From NCBI RefSeq assembly GCF_030052815.1, contig NC_079507.1, positions 57,353,119 to 57,417,118 on the forward strand: DNA of 64,000 nucleotides. The letters are read 5' to 3'. Made by a program: the position numbers and the translations under genes. This stretch comes from Hevea brasiliensis (Eukaryota > Streptophyta > Magnoliopsida > Malpighiales > Euphorbiaceae). The notes under the pieces were generated by a model, which worked only from the letters and a program-made list of their open reading frames with translations, had not been told where the DNA came from and made no database searches. This document shows positions 60,270 through 64,000 of this stretch, one piece after another. The number at the start of each line of letters is the position of its first letter. Within the stretch, counting starts at the first letter, position 1.

Positions 60270-61568
60270 TTGAAGAGAAGGAAGAGAAGTATATACCTCC
60301 ACAGGCCCTACAAGCCACAACTTCCCTTTCCACAAAGATTTCACAAAGCCAAGCTTGATAAGCAATTTGGGAAGTTCTTAGAGGTTTTGAAGAAGCTTTA
60401 CATAAATGTGCCTTTTGTTGATGCCCTTTCACAAATGCCTTCTTATGCTAAATTCTTGAAAGAAATTCTCTCAAACAAGAGGAAACTTGAAGATGATGAA
60501 ACTGTAGCTTTGACAGAAGAATGCAGTGCTATCCTTCAAAGGAAACTTCCCCCAAAGCTCAAGGATCCAGGGAGTTTTTCAATTCCATGCCACATAGGGG
60601 AATCATGTTCTACAAAAGCTTTATGTGATTTAGGGGCTAGTGTTAGCCTTATGCCCCTTTCCATTTATGAGAAGCTCAATATGGGAGATCTTAAACCAAC
60701 CCACATTTCTCTTCAGTTAGCTGACAGGTCAATCAAGTATCCTGAAGGGATTTTGGAGAATGTGCCTCTGAAGGTTGGGAAGTTCTACATACCTGTTGAC
60801 TTTGTCATCTTGGACATGGAGGAAGATTTTAATATCCCAATTATCTTGGGAAGACCCTTTCTAGCTACAGCAGGAGCATTGATTGATGTTAAGGGAGAAA
60901 AGCTGACTCTTAGGGTTGGTGAAGAGCAATTGGTTTTCAATATTAATAACACTATGAAAAAGCATCATTCTGAAGCTGATACTTGCTTGAGAATTGATAT
61001 TATTGATGAGCTGGTTGAAGAACACTTCAGAAAGAAATATCCAGAAGATCCACTTGAAAATTGTTTGGTTCATGGAGGAGGCATAGACTATGACAACCCT
61101 CATGTAGCTGCATATGCTCAACACTTAGAGGGAAGTCCACCATTCATTTCTGCTCCAGTTTTTCAACTCACACAAAAGGAAAAAGTAGAATCTAAACAAC
61201 CATCATGCAAGGAAGAAGATGCACCTAAGGTAGCACTTAAGCAACTTCCTTCTCAGCTCAGGTATGAATTTCTTGGCACTAATAACACTTATCCAGTAAT
61301 TGTAAATGCAAACTTGAGTACCTTAGAGGCTGATAAGTTGTTAAGAGTGTTGAGACAATTTAGAAAAGTTTTGCGATACACCATAGATGACATTAAGGGA
61401 ATAAGCCCACACTTTTGCATGCATAGAATCATTTTGGAAGAAAATTGTAAGCCATCTATTGAACATCAGAGGAGGTTGAACCCAAATATGAAAGAAGTTG
61501 TTAAAAAGGAAATTTTGAAGTTGCTTGATGCAGGGATCATATATCCCATCTCAGACGTACTTGGGTAA
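60270..61568 (+). pseudogene. Aspartic protease region of the Athila-like pol
   Basis: This frame begins artificially: the sequence from 60230 to 60303 belongs to another frame and an extra base at about 60304 brings it back to this one. From PQLPFPQRFHKAKLD onward it is the native reading. PSYAKFLKEILSNKRKL and the protease active site ALCDLGASVSLMP (D at residue 120) follow, then IILGRPFLATAGALIDV. The active site reads D-L-G-A-S where retroviral proteases have D-T/S-G-A; this variant is known in Athila-like elements. The C-terminal part (from about residue 375) is the linker to RT, ending LLDAGIIYPISD. A one-base loss at about 61556 shifts the frame, giving the stop at 61566. Confidence 0.75.
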
Positions 61569-61600
61569 GCCCAGTACATGTTGTCCCAAAAAAGGGTGGA

Positions 61601-62674
61601 ATGACAGTGGTAAAAAATGAAAATAATGAATTAATTCCCACTAGAACGGTGACTAGTTGGCGGATGTGCATAGATTACAGAAAATTAAATGTTGCCACTA
61701 GAAAAGATCATTTTCCACTTCCCTTCATTGATCAAATGTTGGAAAGACTAGCTAGGCATTCTTACTTTTGCTATTTAGATGGATATTCAGGTTTTTTTCA
61801 AATCCCTATCCATCCAAATGATCAAGAGAAAACCACTTTTACCTGTCCATATGGAACCTTTGCTTATAGAAGGATGCCATTTGGGTTGTGTAATGCACCA
61901 GCCACTTTTCAAAGGTGCATGATGGCGATCTTCTCAGATTTCATTGAAGACATAATGGAGGTTTTTATGGACGATTTTTCTGTTTATGGATCTTCATTTG
62001 ACATATGCTTGGCTAACCTTTCTAAAGTTTTGCAGCGATGTGCAGATACTGACCTTGTGTTAAATTGGGAAAAGTGTCATTTCATGGTTCAGGAAGGGAT
62101 AGTGCTTGGACATTTGGTGTCTAATAGAGGAATAGAGGTTAATAAAGCCAAAGTTGAAGTGATAGAGAAGATGGCTCCTCCTACCAATGTCAAAGGAATT
62201 CGAAGTTTCCTAGGACATGCCGGGTTCTACAGACGCTTTATCAAGGATTTTTCTAAAATAGCCAAACCTTTGTCTAACTTGTTAAGTAATGACACACCAT
62301 TTGTATTTGACCAAGAGTGTTTGGATGCCTTTTGCAGGTTGAATCAAGCTCTTATCACTGCACCAATCATGCAACCACTTGATTGGAGCCTACCTTTTGA
62401 AATTATGTGTGATGCTAGTAACTATGCAATTGGGGCTGTTCTTGGTCAAAGAAAGGACAAAAAGACTTATGCTATTTATTATGCTAGTAGAACACTGGAT
62501 GAGGCTCAAACAAATTATGCAACAACTGAAAAGGAATTTTTAGCAATTGTCTTTGCATTGGAAAAGTTCAGACCTTACATTATTGACTCAAAGGTGGTTA
62601 TATTTTCAGATCACGCACCATCGGTGTTGCTCAGTAAAAGGAGGCTAAACCTAGGCTCATTAGGTGGATTCTGA
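61601..62674 (+). pseudogene. Reverse transcriptase and RNase H of the Athila-like pol
   Basis: Copies the element RNA into DNA. Reverse transcriptase motifs: WRMCIDYRKLN, the first catalytic Asp in YLDGYSG (residue 60), MPFGLCNAPATFQRCM, the active-site FMDD (122-125, a Y-to-F form of YxDD common in Gypsy), LGHLVSNRGIEV, and the Gypsy signature FLGHAGFYRRFIKDFS. RNase H follows with its Asp in MCDASNYAIGAVL, Glu in TTEKEFLAIVFALEKF and Asp in FSDHA. The N-terminal residues of RT lie upstream in the previous frame, before the base lost at about 61556. Another base is lost in an A run at about 62636, so the last codons here are not native and the RNase H end continues in the next frame. Confidence 0.8.
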
Positions 62675-64000
62675 TGCTACAAGAGTTTGATTTGGAGATT
62701 AGAGATAAGAAGGGAGCTGAAAATGTAGTTGCTGATAATCTTAGTAGACTGAAATTGGATGATGAAGAATTGGATGAAATCCTTATTGATTAGTTTTTCT
62801 TGGATGAACAACTTTTCTCTCTTGTTGCTAAACTACCTTGGTATGTAGACATTGTGAATTATCTATCTTGTGGAGTTTTACCTCTAGGTATGACATGGCA
62901 ACAAAAGAAAAAGTTTTTACATGAGGTGAAGTTTTATAGATGGGATGACCCTTTACTCTTTAGGAGATGCTGTGATGGTTTAATAAGGAGATGTATTCCT
63001 GAAGAGGAGATACAGAGTATTATGCATCATTGCCATGCTTCTGATTATGGAGGACATTTTGGAATCTCTAAAACAGCTAGTAAAATTTTGCAAGCTGGTT
63101 TCTTTTGGCCAAATCTTTTTAAGGATGTGAGGAAATTTGTGTTGGATTGTGATAAATGTCAAAGGAGTGGAAATTTGTCAAAAATAGATCAAATGCCCCT
63201 AAATAATATTCTTGAAGTGGAATTATTTGATGTTTGGGGAATAGATTTTATGGGGCCATTCCCTCCTTCATATGGTAATAGATACATCTTAGTTGGAGTT
63301 GACTATGTGTTAAAGTGGGTGGAAGCTATTGCAACTCCAACTAATGTTGCTAGAGTGGTAGTGAAATTCTTGAAGAAATTTGTCTTGAGTAGATTTGGAG
63401 CTCCTAGGGCTGTAATTAGTGATGGGGGTTCCCATTTTTGCAATAAGCAATTTGAGAGCTTAATGAGGAAGTATGGTGTAGTGCACAAGATAGCTACCCC
63501 ATACCACCCTCAAACTTCAGGACAAGTTGAAATTTCTAACAGAGAGCTCAAGCATATTTTGGAGAAAACAGTGAACAATTCTCGGAAAGATTGGTCTATC
63601 AAATTAGATGATGCTTTATGGGCATATAGGACTGCCTATAAAACCCCTATAGGAACTACTCCTTTTAGGTTGGTGTATGGTAAGTCTTGTCATTTACCTG
63701 TGGAGCTAGAACATAGAGCATATTGGGCCATTCAGACCTTGAATTTTGATCTTAAGCAAGCTGGTGAGAAAAGGTTATTACAACTTAATGAGCTTGAGGA
63801 ATTGAGGATGGATGCTTATGAAAATGCCCGTATTTACAAAGAAAGAACCAAAGTTTGGCATGATAAGCATCTTAGGAAAAAGGAATTTAAAGAAGGTGAT
63901 TCAGTTTTGTTGTTCAACTCAAGATTGAAATTGTTCCCTGGAAAACTCAAGTCAAGCTGGACTGGTCCATATAGAGTTTCTAAGGTTTTCCCTTATGGAG
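62641..64000 (+). pseudogene. RNase H end and integrase of the Athila-like pol, truncated by the window
   Basis: Starts in the frame after the lost base: [16 protein letters not shown] and [11 protein letters not shown] end the RNase H region. One in-frame TAG (62791) then interrupts the linker. After it the frame is open to 64000. The integrase zinc-binding HHCC ([13 protein letters not shown] ... CDKCQ) is at about 63020-63160. The catalytic triad is Asp at 63244 (GIDFMGP), Asp at 63421 (ISDGG) and Glu at 63529 (GQVEISNRE), spaced 58 and 35 residues apart, as expected for a D-D-35-E enzyme. The C-terminal GPYRV block is just inside the window end. Apart from the one stop, the integrase appears undamaged as far as it can be seen. 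Confidence 0.8.

Larger units (their letters stand above)
56850..64000 (+). mobile_element. Athila-like Ty3/Gypsy retrotransposon, inserted in an older LTR; runs off the window
   Basis: In order: 5' LTR (56850-58479), tRNA-Asp-type primer binding site (58486), gag (from 58614), aspartic protease (about 60300-61300), reverse transcriptase and RNase H (about 61350-62790) and integrase (from about 62850 to the window end). The order protease-RT-RNase H-integrase defines Ty3/Gypsy. The primer site and the gag features (no zinc knuckle, YNPNWRNHPNFSW and AITLRSGK blocks) point to the Athila/Tat branch. The coding region has four single-base frame changes and one stop, so this copy is not active by itself. 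It lies on top of an older Gypsy LTR. Confidence 0.85.

Overview
This is a stretch of plant nuclear DNA, almost certainly from a eudicot. The genes have many short exons with GT-AG introns, the spacers are very AT-rich and full of microsatellites, and the right end is a stack of LTR retrotransposons. Gene content would fit a woody dicot such as a Euphorbiaceae relative, but that is only a guess. All exon maps were read by eye from splice sites, conserved protein blocks and frame continuity.

Layout. 839-1763 (+): a small two-exon gene of unknown function. 3044-11475 (-): IAR1, a histidine-rich ZIP-family zinc transporter with 11 exons. 12725-13506 (+): a broken PHD-finger gene. 14590-19508 (-): a MAP65 microtubule-bundling protein of the MAP65-6/7 type, 11 exons. 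20-31.8 kb: gene-poor AT-rich DNA. 31843-34131 (-): a decayed copy of cyclin-J18 broken up by transposon insertions. 35265-35760: a degenerate Gypsy gag. 36745-39548 (-): a type I inositol polyphosphate 5-phosphatase, 7 coding exons. 40-48.7 kb: AT-rich spacer with inverted-repeat elements and a tandem repeat. 48781-50898 (+): annexin D5-like, 6 exons. 53.7-64 kb: a minus-strand Copia LTR with a piece of its internal region, a Gypsy LTR starting TGTAACACCCC, and inside or against that an Athila-like Gypsy element (LTR, tRNA-Asp-type primer site, gag, protease, RT-RNase H, integrase) that runs off the window.

Gene order is informative. MAP65, cyclin-J18 and 5-phosphatase follow each other in the same orientation, as I recall for Arabidopsis AT2G01910-AT2G01905-AT2G01900. 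The flanking IAR1 and annexin D5 are neighbours in Arabidopsis as AT1G68100 and AT1G68090. The window therefore looks like an ancestral block from which Arabidopsis kept complementary parts at two loci.

The most distinctive repeat is a family of three short elements (6798-7748, 30150-30640, 52511-53033). They have TAGGGGTG-type terminal inverted repeats, 8-bp target duplications and interiors made of GGTTC/GAACC repeats, so they look like non-autonomous hAT transposons. I found no evidence of an unknown multi-gene system; the novelty here lies in repeats and gene decay.
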